This document shows, in pieces, positions 12,434 through 12,566 of a DNA stretch of 12,566 nt. The DNA lies in assembly GCA_031257955.1 (NCBI GenBank), contig JAIRNQ010000204.1, positions 1 through 12,566 of the forward strand. Direction: 5' to 3'. The notes below the pieces were generated by a model. That model worked only from the letters and a program-made list of their open reading frames with translations, made no database searches and was not told the DNA's origin. The translations under genes were made by a program, and so were the position numbers. This DNA is from Deltaproteobacteria bacterium (GTDB lineage: Bacteria > Desulfobacterota > Desulfarculia > Adiutricales > Adiutricaceae). How positions within the stretch are numbered: the stretch's first letter is position 1; each line of letters starts with the position of its first letter.

Positions 12434-12566
12434 TTAAGGCCAAGCGACCGATCCCTCGCCGCTTGGCGGTGGGGGATCGCTCGGGCCCATTTGGGCGAGG
12501 GTCGGCTTGTGGCCGCCGGCGCCAGGGACCGGGGCCTGGGTGTCCAGCCTGAGCTCGTAGCGCAGG
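12434..12566 (-). CDS. Possible 3' end of a gene running in from the right edge
   Basis: On the - strand one frame is open from the window edge to TAA (12436-12434), 43 codons, starting LRYELRLDTQ and ending in a Pro/Gly-rich stretch. Almost every codon in the first 28 has G or C at the third position, as in the real genes here. It would lie 72 bp upstream of the 745-residue gene on the same strand, possibly in one operon. The fragment is too short to name. Confidence 0.4.
   Translation of the reverse strand, partial: LRYELRLDTQAPVPGAGGHKPTLAQMGPSDPPPPSGEGSVAWP
12449..12479. repeat. Stem-loop near right edge
   Basis: CGATCCC (12449-12455) pairs with GGGATCG (12473-12479), and inside it CGCC (12457-12460) with GGCG (12465-12468), with an uneven internal loop. 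It overlaps the 3' end of the possible edge gene, so it may act as that gene's attenuator or terminator; no T run follows on the - strand within ten bases except TTTTAA-type sequence further on (12435-12432). Confidence 0.4.

Noticed and set aside
1..12566. Insertion sequences, integrases, toxin-antitoxin or phage genes
   Set aside because: No transposase, integrase or toxin-like motif was seen in any frame inspected, and the repeats lack terminal inverted ends.
1..12566. tRNA or rRNA genes
   Set aside because: I saw no cloverleaf-type sequence with GGTTCGAATCC-like T-arm or rRNA-like stretch; a covariance-model scan would be the proper test.

Overview
The window looks like chromosomal DNA of a GC-rich, Gram-negative, probably anaerobic bacterium. 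The best guess is a member of the former Deltaproteobacteria (Desulfobacterota). This rests on gene content: type IV minor pilins, an XdhC-type molybdenum hydroxylase maturation factor opposite an NTP-transferase/HD fusion, and a corrin-ring methyltransferase. The lineage is inference; no rRNA or marker gene is present.

Left part (about 220-3671, + strand): four type IV pilus minor pilin/pseudopilin genes in the order pilW, fimT/gspH-like, pilV, pilX. Three have a classic class III prepilin leader (Gly at -1, Glu at +5). PilX lacks Glu+5, as PilX proteins usually do. The gaps between them are wide for such an operon (about 135-220 bp) and carry hairpins and short tandem repeats. A gap of about 370 bp follows, with a strong double stem-loop and an extended -10 promoter. 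It leads to a 512-residue nitrilase-superfamily protein (4042-5580) that seems to hold one intact and one degenerate nitrilase domain.

Middle (5581-8062): a 36-bp minisatellite separates the nitrilase gene from the convergent cobI/cbiL gene (precorrin-2/cobalt-factor II C20-methyltransferase, - strand). About 360 bp further right lies an XdhC-family gene, also on the - strand, with its two domains in the reverse of the usual order. Divergent from it (+ strand) are a MobA/MocA-like nucleotidyltransferase fused to an HD domain and a histidine phosphatase, coupled through a GTGA stop/start overlap. Together these three genes look like a maturation module for the molybdopterin cytosine dinucleotide cofactor of a molybdenum hydroxylase encoded elsewhere. 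The role of the HD and phosphatase parts is unknown.

Right part (10047-12566): the last 58 bp of the phosphatase gene are tandemly duplicated. A convergent 745-residue protein of no recognised family follows (- strand), with a Lys/Ala/Pro-rich basic tail. At the window edge there may be the 3' end of another - strand gene.

A recurring theme is that nearly every non-coding gap carries its own small, locally unique direct or inverted repeat.
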